Assembly: GCF_026212465.1 (NCBI RefSeq)
Contig: NC_080049.1
Coordinates: 3,375,057 to 3,439,056, forward strand
Origin: Amaranthus tricolor
Taxonomy: Eukaryota; Streptophyta; Magnoliopsida; Caryophyllales; Amaranthaceae
DNA length: 64,000 nucleotides
Reading direction: 5' to 3'
The translations under genes were made by a program, and so were the position numbers. A model generated the notes under the pieces. The model worked only from the letters and a program-made list of their open reading frames with translations, had not been told where the DNA came from and made no database searches. Below, in pieces: positions 46,420 through 58,592 of the stretch. Each line of letters opens with the position of its first letter. Position 1 is the stretch's first letter.

Positions 46420-49400
46420 TGTAACAGACTCAAAATTCTTAATATTAATCTTTCGATTAATTATTCTGAATTTTCAAATCAAATCTCTAACCCTTTGATT
46501 ATCCATTTCAAACCATCTTTAATTCCTAAATCTTTTCCGATTTTGTAATTTCTTTCAAATATTAAACTTTAAAATAGTATTTTGTTTAAAATCTTTTTAT
46601 AAGCACTAAAATATTATTTTATTATTTTATAGTACGAAAAGTAAGTTTTTATTATTATATTCACGATTTTGTAAAATGTTACTTTTTAACTTTCTTCCTT
46701 AAATTAACATTACTACTTATTATTTAACCTTATAATTTTGATATAATTATTTTATACATAAAAATGAGTCATATTTTTATTATTAACATTAAGTATAGTT
46801 TAAGCAAAATTTTAAATAAACTACATATTTTCATGATCAAATTTACCCATTATTTTAAAGTATATTCACTTGTACATATTAGAACAAAATTTTGATGAAC
46901 CAAAATCCTTTCTATGGTAACCCATGATGATGTTCATTACTTACACAAGCTATCACCATTTCCTTACACAAGCTAACCTTCTTCTACACTCCAAACTCTT
47001 ACACATTCACTTACACACTCCAACTCTTACACATTCACTTACACACTCCAACTCTTACACATTCACTTACACACTCCAACTCTTACACATTCACTTACAC
47101 ACTCTAAATCACTTACACAAGTTAATCTTCTTCTATACTCCTAACACTCTTTTTCATACAATCTAATAAACTACAAAGTTGCCCAAACCCATTATAAATA
47201 CCCCCTAGCCATGAGATCACTTACACCACCATCATCAAATCTTTTTAACATTCTTTCTCATATTTTCACTTCATTAAAATCTTACTACATTAATACCTTT
47301 ATTAATTGAAGAAATTAAAGAACATGGAGCTTAGAACACTCTTTACTTAGCTTAAATCATCATCATTATTTTGGGAGTTGGTATTAATTATCTTTGGAGC
47401 ATTATTATCTATCTTGGAGGATCTTATTTCTTATTATTTTCTAATTAGTACTTAGTACTAATCCTTGGTGTTAGTATGGTATAACTTCTTACCCTACTCT
47501 TTTTGTAGAATTTTACATTATATTTACTTTATAATATGCAAAGTATGAAATATGTTGATATATTTTAGTGGAAGTTAGTTTAATGAAATTATGATCAAGA
47601 TTATATTAAGTATGTGTATGCTAAAAGTATATTTAGTATGTTAATCTAATAGTCTTTGAACAAGTTTAGGAAGTTGAGTGCAAAATTATATTCTAGTGAT
47701 ATTAAGCATGATTCATGTTATAAACTAGTACTAGTATGTTTATGAGTTATGTGTTACATTAGAAATGTTATTATATTTAAGAATGTATTTTATGTTAGAA
47801 TTTTGTATTAATATGTTTATGTTAGCCTTCAAACTAGTTTATAAGGTAGTAAGTTATTTTATGAACGTATTTTACTAAGTATGATTATATTAAGAATATT
47901 GTTATTATACTTTATTATGAGATTTAAGTTTATCCTTAAAGTTATAGTAAATTTCTAAGTTATTGTGTAAAGTTTTTATTTTTTATTTGTTTTTTTTAGT
48001 GGTTATGTTAATTATTTAAATCTTGAATTTACTATAATAAATTAAATGAAGTTGTTTTATTAGTGAAAAAAAGGCCCCGAAATACTCATAGGCCATTCGA
48101 CCATTATCATATTAAAAGAAAAAGAGTTTGATTTATTCTTTTTTATATTATTATAAGCTATTTTGTGATAATATTAAAATAAAATCTTAAAAGTCATTTT
48201 TGAGAAATCTTTATAAGTTATTAAATATTGAAGTGATTTTCTTGAATATATGAGATTTCATAATTAAAAAAAAATAATAATAATAACTTTTGTGACATTT
48301 AATTATTTAGTACAAAATAATATTTTATCTGCTAACTATTTGACCAAAATTTATATAAAAAGATGTAAAAGTATTTTTAGTAAACTTGTTTTTAACTATG
48401 TGTGAAATATTGATTTTTTGTGAAATTATAAGTTTTATTTGTTTTATAACTAGAATGTTGATTTTCGCGAATCTAATAAGTTTACTTGTTTTTCCAAACT
48501 TGAAATAATTATTTTTTGGTAAACTTGTTGAATTTTGAAAACTTATCCAAAGGTTGCAGTTTAACTTGAATTTTAATTAGAATGTTTGATTTTGTGAGGA
48601 GAATAAAGTTTTATTTATTTTAAAGTTGGAAATTTTGATTTTGGGAACTTATTTCAAGAGAAATAGATTTTAGTAGCTACTTGTGGAAAATACTAATTTG
48701 GAGACTATTATTAAAATATTAAGTTATTAGTGTGAATTTAGTGAACTATTAAAATAAAGTTATAAATAAAATTTAATGTGTAAAAATTAAGTAATGAACA
48801 TATAAAGACGTAAAGGTGAATTAAACGTTATGATTAAGAATTATATTAAATAAATGAAGTTACCACTTAGGTTGGTCAAATTCAAATTCAAAGTCAACTT
48901 GGAGTAATAAAAATGTGATGTACTTGTGTGAAATGTATTGATTGAATGACCCTGATAGTAAGGTAATGTCGAACCATGGACCGGCATGTAAAATCCCGGC
49001 GTCCGTATTGGCCGGCACGTAAAATGCGGTGTAAGACAAGGGGTTCGCTACCTATCCTGTAGAGCTCGAGCATAAATATTGTATTGGAGGGGTGACGACT
49101 CCCACCACAGTTAGGGTTTAGGACTACGGTTGTCACCTAACCAGACCCTTACATATATCAGGTGTCATATTGATGTGCTTGTTGATCAGTGATAAACTTG
49201 ATTAGTGTTGATGCTATGATGCATGGTACGGTTATGAGTATTAACCAAATGAACTTACTCAAGTGTTAAGATTACCGAATTGTATAAGTGGCAGTAACGT
49301 ACTTCTGTTAGAATCGAGAATGGTATCTTAATGACTTAAAAGTATGTAACAGAAAACGAACATGGTAAAAAGTATACGATGGTGTCAATTAAGTATAAGT

Positions 49401-49818
49401 TCGTACTTAAATTTTTATTTTGTAAATGTAGCGTATAGTTTCCGTATTTTGAGTTGGATAGGAAGTTATGCTCGGCGTTAAGCGCTGACCGATTCAATCG
49501 GCTGTCATCCGTATCATGGATGGCAGCATTTTGCAGGATTTAGTTCAGGTTCCGATTCAGGCCGCAGCAATTACTATTTATCGAGAACTTAGCTGCTTTT
49601 TGTATCTTTATTGATGACTTGATGATGATGTATTTTTTTTTTAGCAAACAATATTTCTTATCAGAGGTAATAATATTTTACTTTTGTTTTAAACAATTTT
49701 AGTTTTATGATTTAAAGTTTTTAACAATTCGGCATTTTGAGACTTCCGCAATATTTTTTTTGTATTAAACATTATTATTAAATGCTAATTATGTATCGAG
49801 ATTGGCGCACTTGTTACA
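46420..49818. mobile_element. Solo LTR (3.4 kb), Gypsy-like, inside the satellite
   Basis: The ends are TGTAACA and TGTTACA, which are exact inverted repeats, flanked by the 5-bp duplication ATTAT (46415-46419 and 49819-49823). No gag-pol frame and no internal second LTR are visible. A TATA-like TTATAAATACC lies near 47191. The length and ends fit the long LTRs of Gypsy chromoviruses such as the Tekay/Del group, but lineage is inferred only from size and termini. A 28-bp minisatellite is internal. The insertion splits a satellite monomer, so it is younger than the array. Confidence 0.8.
46987..47110 (+). repeat. 28-bp minisatellite (about four copies)
   Basis: CACTCCAACTCTTACACATT followed by CACTTACA repeats with starts at 46987, 47016, 47044 and 47072; a degenerate unit follows at 47100. 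It lies within the solo LTR just upstream of its TATA-like site. The units are directly adjacent, so this is not a CRISPR array. Confidence 0.85.
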
Positions 49819-51202
49819 ATTATATATACCAAATAGTGTTTTGTGCCAAGTTTCGTGCAAAACAAACCAAATTTGAGCTACTTTATGCGCGAAAGTGCCA
49901 TAATAGCTTAAAAACCCATAAAATCGCAACTTACCAAGTAATATTAAGAATATGACTATGATTTACAATTCTAACCAGTTCAACACAATAATATATACCA
50001 AATAGTGTTGTGTGCCAAGTTTCATGCAAAACAAACCAAGTTTTTTGAGCTACTTTATGCGCGAAAGTGTCAAAATAGCTTAAAAACCAATAAAATCGCA
50101 ACTTACCAAGTAATATTAAGAATATAACTACTACTTACAATTCTAACCACTTGAACACAATAATATATGCCAAATAGTGTTGTGTGCTAATTTTTGTGCA
50201 AAACAAACGAAGTTTGAGCTACTTTATGCGCGAAAGTGCCAAAATAGCTTAAAAACCCATAAAATCGCAACTTACCAAGTAATATTAAGAATATTACTAG
50301 GATTTACAATTCTAACTAGTTCAACACAATAATATACACCAAATAATGTTGTGTGCCAAGTTTCGTGCAAAACAAACCAAGTTTTGAGCTACTTTATGCG
50401 CGAAAATGCAAAAATAGCTTAAAAACCAATAAAATCGCAACTTACCAAGTAATATTAAGAATATGAATATGATTTACAATTCTAACTAGTTCAACACAAT
50501 AATATATACCAAATAATGTTGTGTACCAAGTTTCGTGCAAAACAAACCAAGCTTGAGCTACTTTATTCGCGAAAGTGCCAAAATAGCTTAATAACCCATA
50601 AAATTGAAACTTACCAAGTAATATTAAGAATATGACTAAGATTTACAATTCTAACCACTTCAACACAATAATATATTCCAAATAGTGTTGTGTGCCAAGT
50701 TTTGTGCAAAACAAACCAAGTTCGAGTTACTTTATGCGCGAAAGTTCCAAAATAGCTTAAAACCCCATAAAATCACAACTTACCAAGTGATATTAAGAAT
50801 ATGACTATGATGTACAATTCTCACCACCTCAACACAATAATATATACCAAATAGTGTTGTGTGCCAAGTTTCGTGCAAAACAAACTAAGTTTGAGATACT
50901 TTATGCGCGAAAGTGCCAAAAAAGATTAAGAACCCATAAAATCGCAACTTAACACGTAATTTCTAGCATATGACTATAACTTACAATTCTAACCACTTTA
51001 ACACAATAATATATACCAAGTAGTGTTGTGTGCCAAGTTTCTTGCTAAACAAACCAAGTTTTAGCTACTTTATGCGCGAAAGTGCCAAAAAAAACACTTT
51101 AAAACCCATAAAATCGCAACTTACCAAGTAATATTAAGAATATGATTATGGTTTACAATTCTAAACACTTAAAATTCCATAAAATCGAATAGTGTTGTGT
51201 AC
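49819..51202. repeat. ~170-bp tandem satellite (about eight monomers)
   Basis: The anchor AACACAATAAT occurs at 49982, 50154, 50323, 50493, 50662, 50831 and 51000 (spacing 169-172). Monomers are highly similar. Each includes, on the plus strand, TATGCGCGAAAGTGCC and TCGCAACTTACCAAG. On the minus strand these read as an E2F-type site TTTCGCGC and a consensus splice donor GTAAGT. The right edge passes directly into the donor of the last visible Ulp1-like exon at 51203. The array lies in a CACTA intron. Confidence 0.92.
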
Positions 51203-51334
51203 CTTTACTGCTGCCCATTTCGGAAATGTGGCTCTGGATATAGATCCTATTTCTCCACGCAATTTCTTTGTTGTGCTGAAACGAATGGGAAAAGTATAAC
51301 TATTTATATATCAATGCATGTAATAATATTAATG

Positions 51335-51433
<99 letters not shown>

Positions 51434-52061
51434 CACTTAAAGAAAATTGGTAAAATTTATAAAATTACGTATGCATTAAACAAGGCTTTGAATTTTGTGT
51501 TGCGAGGCGGGCTTTGAGGTTTTTGTAATGAGTCGAAGACGTGCACAGTGTTCGTTAAAGGACATATGACCAAAAGTATCCAATGCAAACTACAAACGCA
51601 AATTTAAAATCAATAAATTAGAGATTATGTGAACTGAAAAATCAAAAGATAAGTTGAATTTCAAAAATAAAACTTACTCTTCAACATATGGAGCTAGAAT
51701 GAACGTGTGTTTAGATGTAAGGGAATTATTCAAAGCAGTCTCAATGTATGCTTTGACGTCATCTGGATCATTTACGCTTTTAGTACCCGAAATCGACTCA
51801 GGACAAAACCATCCAATTTTATTGGAGGTTCGCGAGAATTTAGCTCCTCGTAAGCCGCATTAAACTCACGAATAAGAAAACTTTGTCAGTAATTCGATTA
51901 TTAAAACAATTAAACAATAATGCCTAAATTGTAAGATAATGAACATCACCTCATGTAGACATGGATAAGAGCTACATTCAACATTTCTCCTCTCAAAAAT
52001 TGCCCAATTTCACTAGGACTAATAATTACAAATGGGCTCTCAACAAAACAGAATTATTCTT
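51203..52061 (-). pseudogene. Ulp1-like (C48) cysteine protease exons of the CACTA element
   Basis: Exon-like blocks on the minus strand: 52061-51950 (SEIGQFLRGEMLNVALIHVY), about 51870-51667 (NKIGWFCPESISG and FILAPYVEE), 51589-51469 (HWILLVICPLTN and VFDSLQ) and 51275-51203 (KKLRGEIGSISRATFPKWAA). The order and motifs fit the Ulp1/C48 SUMO-protease fold found in some plant CACTA and Mutator elements. The catalytic His (HW) and Asp (FDSL) regions are visible. The Cys box (normally near ECGYYV) should follow the last exon but is not seen to the left. An in-frame stop near 52055 and a frameshift near 51810 mark decay. The family call rests on motif memory. Confidence 0.7.
51339..51432. repeat. 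(TA)n microsatellite
   Basis: About 47 uninterrupted TA dinucleotides in the intron between two Ulp1-like exons. Pure and long, so probably length-variable. Confidence 0.97.
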
Positions 52062-52193
52062 CTGCAGGGTTAGAACGATTGGGTCCTCCTCACTTATTAA
52101 TCAATAGAATTCAAATGTCATATATTAGTTTAACGATTGAATCAAAAGAAGTAAATTCAAATCAAAAGTTATAATACAATATGGAATACTTAC

Positions 52194-52455
52194 AACTTCA
52201 ATGGGAGTTGTTCTTTTGGCAACAAAAGCCTCCCATTCCTTCTTTGATATGTGACCTCATATTTCGTAGGGCATACGAAGGTGCTTGCTCTCCACCTTCG
52301 TTTCCCGTTTTGACCTTTTTGGTTGTACGGGCATGTTTCTTCGTGATCCAGCCAGTTACTAGCTTAGATTTGAAATCTCTGAATCTTTCAGCAACGGCTA
52401 AAAGAAAAACATTCTTCTTCTCCTCATCACTCTCAATGTGTGCCAAAAAAGCTTA
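52194..52455 (-). pseudogene. Ptta/En/Spm-like transposase exon of the CACTA element
   Basis: The first frame encodes AHIESDEEKKNVFLLAVAER and FRDFKSKLVTGWITKKHA; after a frame change the same strand reads ISKKEWEAFVAKRTTPIEV up to a GTAAGT donor. This matches the plant Ptta/En/Spm (Transposase_24-like) region with its (K/E)EWE-FVA-R motif. The frame change near 52240 and a TGA nearby mark it as broken. The start lies directly at the satellite edge (AAGCTTTTTTGGCAC is shared by satellite and exon). It is probably joined to the Ulp1-like exons in one gene. Confidence 0.6.
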
Positions 52456-52806
52456 AAAAACCTTAAAATCGCAACTTACCAAGTAACATTAAGAATATGA
52501 CTATGATTTACAATTCTAACCACTTCAACACAATAATATATACCAAAATAGTGATGTGTGCCAAGTTTCATGTAAAACAAACCAAGTTTAAGCTACTTTA
52601 TGCGCGAAAGTGCCAAAAAAGCTTAATAAAACCTTAAAATCGCAACTTACCAAGTAACATTAAGAATATGACTATGATTTACAATTCTAACCACTTCAAC
52701 ACAATAATATATACCAAATCGTGTTGTGTGCCAAGTTTCATGCAAAACAAACCAAGTTTGAGCTACTTTATGCGAGAAAGTGCCAAAAAAGCTTAAAAAG
52801 CCTTAA
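52447..52806. repeat. Two monomers of the ~170-bp satellite
   Basis: Anchors AACACAATAAT at 52527 and 52698 (spacing 171). This is the same sequence family as 49819-51202. It fills the interval between the DUF4216-coding end of TNP2 and the Ptta-like exon, that is, an intron or intergenic spacer of the CACTA element. One monomer has a perfect GCGCGAAA, the other GCGAGAAA. Confidence 0.92.
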
Positions 52807-55439
52807 AATTCATACCTTGTGAATCACTTAATTCAAATGTATTCATTTCCATGTGATCTACACGCATATAACCAACATCTACATCATCTTGATCCACTGA
52901 TTTTGGATTGATAAAGGGCGGGGAGTCTTCAAAAGCTTCATATTCTTCCTCATCCTCAACATCACCTATACCAAGGATACTTCTTTTTCCCGGTACAACA
53001 ATAGACCATTTTTTATCAGACGAGTCTACAATGTAGAATACTTGCTTGGTGTGTGTGGCTAGTATGAATGGCTCTTCACTATCACGCAAACGAGCTAAGT
53101 CTACAAGAATGAATCCACAAGGGTCGTCATTTTTTATGCATCGTCGATTATTATCTACCCACTTACATTTGAAAAGACCAATAGTGAAAGTAGAGTAGTC
53201 AAGCTCCTATATTTCATGTAGCCGCCCGTACTATACCAATTTAGCATCAACCGGCGCTTGATCTTTGGCACTCGCGTAAAATGTAGATGACGCCAAAATA
53301 GAAACCCCACTATTCTGTAAATAAGATGACTTCTTATCTTGACCCTCAGTCCAAAATGTGAAGCCATTGACATCGTAACCCTCATATTTGTTGACATCAT
53401 CACGAGGATCAAAAGCTAACCACTTAATAATTTCAGATACACCCTTGAGTTCTTCACTTATTACTCGATTATGAAACCAATCAATAAACGTCTTGTTATG
53501 CAACTGCATCAATCCCCTATCCCCTTTACGAGAATATTTTGCGCGCAATATATCTAAATGCTCACTCAAAAAAGGATGGACTTCAGGAATATGATGCAAC
53601 ACATACAAGTGTGCTTGTAGAAGGCTGTCTTGAGAAGGTGTGACCGATTTGGAACCAATTGTTCCTTTTCCCTCAAGCCTTCCTTAATTTCGAGAGGTGG
53701 GAAGTCCAATAGGCTTTGCCATGGCCAAATACTCGGCTATAAAGTTACTAATCTCATCGCTCACAGTGCCTTGAATCATACTCCCCTCGGGTTGTGCTGG
53801 ATTCCTCACCTTGTTTTGTAAAACACCCATGTGTATTTCAAAAGATAACACCACCTTAAAAAACCTTGACCCAAAAGCTTGATCTCACGAATGAGATGGA
53901 AAATAAGATGAACCATTATGTCAAAGAAAGAATGTGGAAAATACATCTCAAACTTGCATAAAGTTACAATCATGTTGACTTGAAGAGCATCAAGTTTAAA
54001 GGGATCAAGAACTTTACTACAAATTGTGTTGAAGAACGAACATAGCTCGGTAATAGCATATCTCACATGTTTTGGTAGTATTCCACGGATTGCGATTGGT
54101 AAGAACAGTTGCATCATTACATGGCAATCGTGAGATTTCATGCTTCCCAACTTCAACTCACCATTTAGGGTCACAAATATCTTCATGTTGGATGAGTACC
54201 CAGACAAAACCTTAATGCCATACAAAGACTCACAAAATGCCCGCTTCTCTGCTTTGGACAATGTGTAGCAAGCTGGAGGCAAATAAACTTTGTCATTACT
54301 CATCTTCTTCTTACCGCCCTTTCCCTTGTTACTGCCACCAACTTCATCAGCTCTATTTCTTTTCTTACTCACCTTAACATGTGCCCACAACTCCAGACGA
54401 AGACCTTTACATTCAAACCAATCTCGCACGACCTTCACATCCTTTGTCTTACCCGGAATGTTCATGAGAGTCCCGAGTATGGCATCGCATACATTTTTCT
54501 CTATATGCATAACGTCAAGACAATGCCTAACCTGTAAATCTCTCCAATATGGAAGCTTCCAAAAGATTGATTCTTTTTTCCATAATCGGTCCTTACCCCC
54601 TTGCACTTGCTCTGCTTTACCAAATACAGTCTCAACTCCCTTAACCTGTTCATAAACCTCATAACCGGTCAACGGTCGATGAGCTACATGGTCCTCAACA
54701 TCCCCGTTGAACATCTTCTTCTTACGATATTGGTGATCTCGTGGGAGGAACTTTTGATGGTGCATGAATACGTGTTTGCACTTAGGAATCCACGTGGATT
54801 CCATGTCATCGATACATATTGGGCATGCTTTCTTCCCTTTCTTATACCCCGATAAGTTGTCATATGCCGGAAAATCATTAACAGTGCATAAAAGCATTGC
54901 ACGCAAGGTGAACTCCTCATTAGCATATGCATCAAACACGGAAACGCCTTCATCCCACATCTTTCTCAAATCCTCAACGAGAGGTGCAAGATATACATCT
55001 ATTTCATTGCCAGGTTGTTTAGGACCCGAGATAAGAAGCGAAAGCATAACGTACTTACGCTTCATACACAACCAAGGTGGCAAATTATAGATCACTAACA
55101 GTACCGGCCAAGTACTATGTTGAGAAGTAAGATTGCTGAATGGGTTCATTCCATCCGTACACATTCCGAGCCTTAAATTATGAACCGCATCCCCAAAAGT
55201 CTTATGCAACCTATCAATACTCTTCCACTCTGGAGAATCAGATGGATGTGTGAGCAAGTGACCTTTCTTCACCATATCTACACGCCACCTCAAATTTAAC
55301 GCATCTTTCTTTATAGAAAACAAGCGCTTGAATCTAGGTATTATTGGAAGATACCAAAATACCTTAGCCGGGGGCCCTTTAGCATCCCGAGCCCCTTTAC
55401 GCTTGTAGCATGATAACCCACACCTAGGACTAGGCATGG

Positions 55440-55765
55440 CCACGGGGCGGGTTACCCGGAACCGAACCGGTCCCGAACTGCTTGGAACCGGATCCGGAAC
55501 CGGAACCGTTTGCGACAGGTTCCGAACCGCGAAACCGTGAAACCGCCGGAAAAAAAGTTGCCGGAACCGTGAAACCGCCGGAAAAAACCATCGTGAACCG
55601 GGTAAAAAACCCGCGGTTTGGAACCGGAACCGGTCCGGGAGAACCGGTCCAACGGTTCCATGAAACCGGAACCGGTCCGGTTGAACCGGCTCAACGGTTC
55701 CGTGGAACCGGAACCGGGACCGGTCCGGTTGAACCGGCCCACCGGTTCCATGGAACCGGTTCGCC
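55440..55765. repeat. Left subterminal GGAACCGG repeat field of hAT-Ac
   Basis: A dense, irregular cluster of GGAACCGG, GAACCGGT and CCGGTTCC motifs in both orientations. The right subterminal field (58945-59130) has the same motif and shares a GGAACCGTTTGCGACAGGTT-like segment in direct orientation. A chance open frame on the minus strand runs through this field into TNP2. Confidence 0.85.
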
Positions 55766-56027
55766 AAAATATGACCGTTTGTTACCGTTAACTAGCCGTT
55801 GCATTCTCCTCTATATATACTCATCACTTTCAATCATTTTCATTCACAACTCATCTCTTCTCCTACTCTCTCTACTTACTCTCTCTACTTAATTCTTTAA
55901 TTACGCAATTATTCTCTTAATTACATAATTAGTCTTTTAATTATTTCTTAATTTAGTTAGTTACATAATTAATTATTTATTTATTTCTTAATTCTATATT
56001 TCTATTATTACTTCAATATTATCAATC

Positions 56028-58592
56028 ATGTCTTCATTTTTGAAAAAAGCCACAAAAAAAGTTACTAAAGTGGCAAAATCATTGGGAGGTTCCAGTTCGT
56101 CTAAAAGAAAGGCCACTTCTACTCCGTCGGTATCAACAACACCTTCCATTAGTAATTATAATTATGAACATAATTATCCAGAAGGGTACGACCCGGAGTT
56201 ACATAATTATGCAGAAGAAATGGAAAGAGAAATACAAATTGATGAAGAAGAAGAAGAACAAGAAGAGGAACCAACGACCCCAATTGGGATAAATATATCT
56301 CGACAGTCATCAACAAGATCACATGAAGAACAAGGAGAACAACAACAACAAAGACAAGCTCGTGGTAAACGAGTCAATTTCCAAACTATCGGTTAGTTTT
56401 ATAATTTTATTCTTCAAATTAATTAAACTTTAAATTATTTATTTATTTAATTATAGTTTTATAATTTTAAATTATTTATTTAGATGAAGATGAACCAGTA
56501 AGACAACCTTTTCCGGCAATGCCACCTCCTAGTGGTAGAGCTGTTTCACATGTGTGGTCGTATTTCACAAAAGAACCAACCGAGAATCCAGATATTTTCT
56601 TATGCACTTGTCAAATTTGTGAAAGTCAAGGAGTAAAGCCCTTAGTTTCATACAGTTTCGCCAGAGGTAAATACTTTTTAAGTTTTTTATACATACTGAC
56701 ATACATAATACATTGATACATTATATATTCATATTTTATAAACATTTATTTATTATGTTTTGTGAATACGTGTTAGGTGGTGGTACGGGATCTTTTAACA
56801 AACATTTGGCAAAGAAGCATGGAATCACAAAAGAAACTCATGCAGCAAGCGGGAGCGGGAGCGGGACCACAAGTGGAAGCCGACAGACACAATGGGACAT
56901 TCCCATCACAGGTATGCCTTTTAGATACAATCGTAATGACATGATTGATGAATTTTCTAGGTATGTAACTTGTGATGAATTGCCTTTTAACCACGGTGAA
57001 AGTAGGGCATACGAGCGTCTCAATAGAAAAACTTTGCAACCACAATATAGAGCAATCCCTAGGAGCACTCTTAAAAGACGCACATTTGGTCTGCTCCCCC
57101 ACATTTAGAACCTTATATGTGTGTAACAGCACACTGGATAGATCGAAATTGGATTATGCAAAAAAGAATAATTGTTTTTGAGACAATGCCAGAAAGACAT
57201 ACCGGTGAAAACATAAAATATAGATTAGTAGAGATATGTAGAGAATGGAACTTATTAGATAAAATATTTTGTTGTTCAACTGATAATGCAACCGCGAACA
57301 TTAAATGTATAGAACTTTTGTTTAACGAACCTGCTTTTAGTTTAATCCTTGGGGGTAGCTTATTACACATACGTTGTTGTGCGCATATAATTAACTTATC
57401 TTGCCAAGCAGGCATAAAACAATTAAGTGATTTATTAGAACCAATTAGGGATATAGTGAAATGGCTTAGGATCGGAAAAATAAAAAGACGATATAAACAA
57501 TTATGTGACCAATACCAACTTAAAAAAGTGTATTGGTCATTAGATACTCCTACACGTTGGGGCTCAACCAACGATTTATTAAGAAAGGCGATTGCTTATC
57601 GTCCAGTAATAACACAACTATATAGTGAGTGTACAGATAGTTTCATAGCTGATGACACTTGGGAATTAGCTATAGATGTACATAACATATTAGAAGCGTA
57701 TGACCACGCGACTAAGATTTTTTCTTATGTTTATGAACCGAACGTTCACTTAGTAATAAGTGAATGTATTACTATTTTTTGTCATCTCCTTAAATATACA
57801 CATGAAGATACTAACCCAAAATTGAGGCCGATTCTTGCAGATATGATGGAAAAATGGCAAGCATATTTTACCGATTTTCCTTATATTTATGGAATCGCAA
57901 CCATTTTGGACCCACGTTTTAAAACTGAGGTCCTTACTAAAGTAATAGGATTTTATTATCAATCGTTAGATCGCCCGTCTACTGATGTACATAATTATGT
58001 AGGAACATGTAAAAAATATTTAGCAGAACTCTATGATTTTTACGCTAGTGTATATAACCCGAAACGCGATATGTCTAGGCGTGCTAGCGTTTCGGCACGT
58101 CCCTCTTACTATAATTCGGTAATATCTAACATAATGACTCAAGATGATAGTTTTCTAGGATCATCTTCTTCTTCCTCGACCTCATATTTAGAACTAGATA
58201 GTTATCTTAAACACCACTTTGAAATAGACCAAAGTATCTATGATATTTTGGAGTGGTGGAAAGAAAAATCTGTTAAATTTCCCATTTTATCGAGAATTGC
58301 AAAGGATATCCTTGCAATTCCCGCGTCAACAATTGCGTCGGAGTCTGCTTTTAGTGCAGGTAGAAGAGTTTTGGACGAAAAACGATCTCGTCTTGCTCCA
58401 CATAGTATTCAAATATGTGTTTGCAAGAAAGATTGGGATCAAGCGGAGATTCGAACACAAGGACTAAGGAATGATGATGATCAAGACGACGATGATGATC
58501 CATGGATGATGATGGATACATCTGCATCATCGTCAGGAGGAGAGTCAGCGGAAGCATCTAATCAACCACATGATGACGACGAAGACGAATAG
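56028..58592 (+). pseudogene. hAT-Ac transposase with internal deletion
   Basis: Three exons: 56028-56390 (Ser/Thr-rich, then acidic N-terminus), 56484-56666 and 56777-58592, with phase-consistent GT-AG introns. A BED zinc finger is split between exons 2 and 3 (CTCQICE, then GSFNKHLAKKHGI). Further landmarks are YRAIPRSTLKRR, AHWIDRNW, CCSTDNATANI (second catalytic Asp), TPTRWGST and IPASTIASESAFSAGRRVLD (catalytic Glu, dimerisation domain). At about 57081-57086, LKRR runs directly into sequence coding IWSAPPHLEPYM in another frame. About 30-40 residues, including the segment that carries the first catalytic Asp, are missing, and a TAG follows at 57106. The C-terminus is acidic. The copy cannot encode a working transposase. 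Confidence 0.9.

Noticed and set aside
46987..47110. CRISPR-like array
   Set aside because: Adjacent 28-bp tandem units with no unique spacers, in a plant LTR; an ordinary minisatellite.
49105..49125. Telomere-like TTAGGGTTTAG
   Set aside because: Less than two units, inside the solo LTR; chance occurrence.
49343..49360. Internal TGTAACAGA as the start of a second LTR in the 46420-49818 element
   Set aside because: Similarity stops after nine bases, so the element is treated as a solo LTR.
51339..51432. TA-rich tract as a replication origin or matrix attachment site
   Set aside because: A simple microsatellite; nothing else supports a function.
52181..52456. Plus-strand 91-codon frame
   Set aside because: Antisense shadow of the Ptta-like exon.
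54290..55090. Plus-strand frames over TNP2
   Set aside because: Antisense shadows of the TNP2 core.
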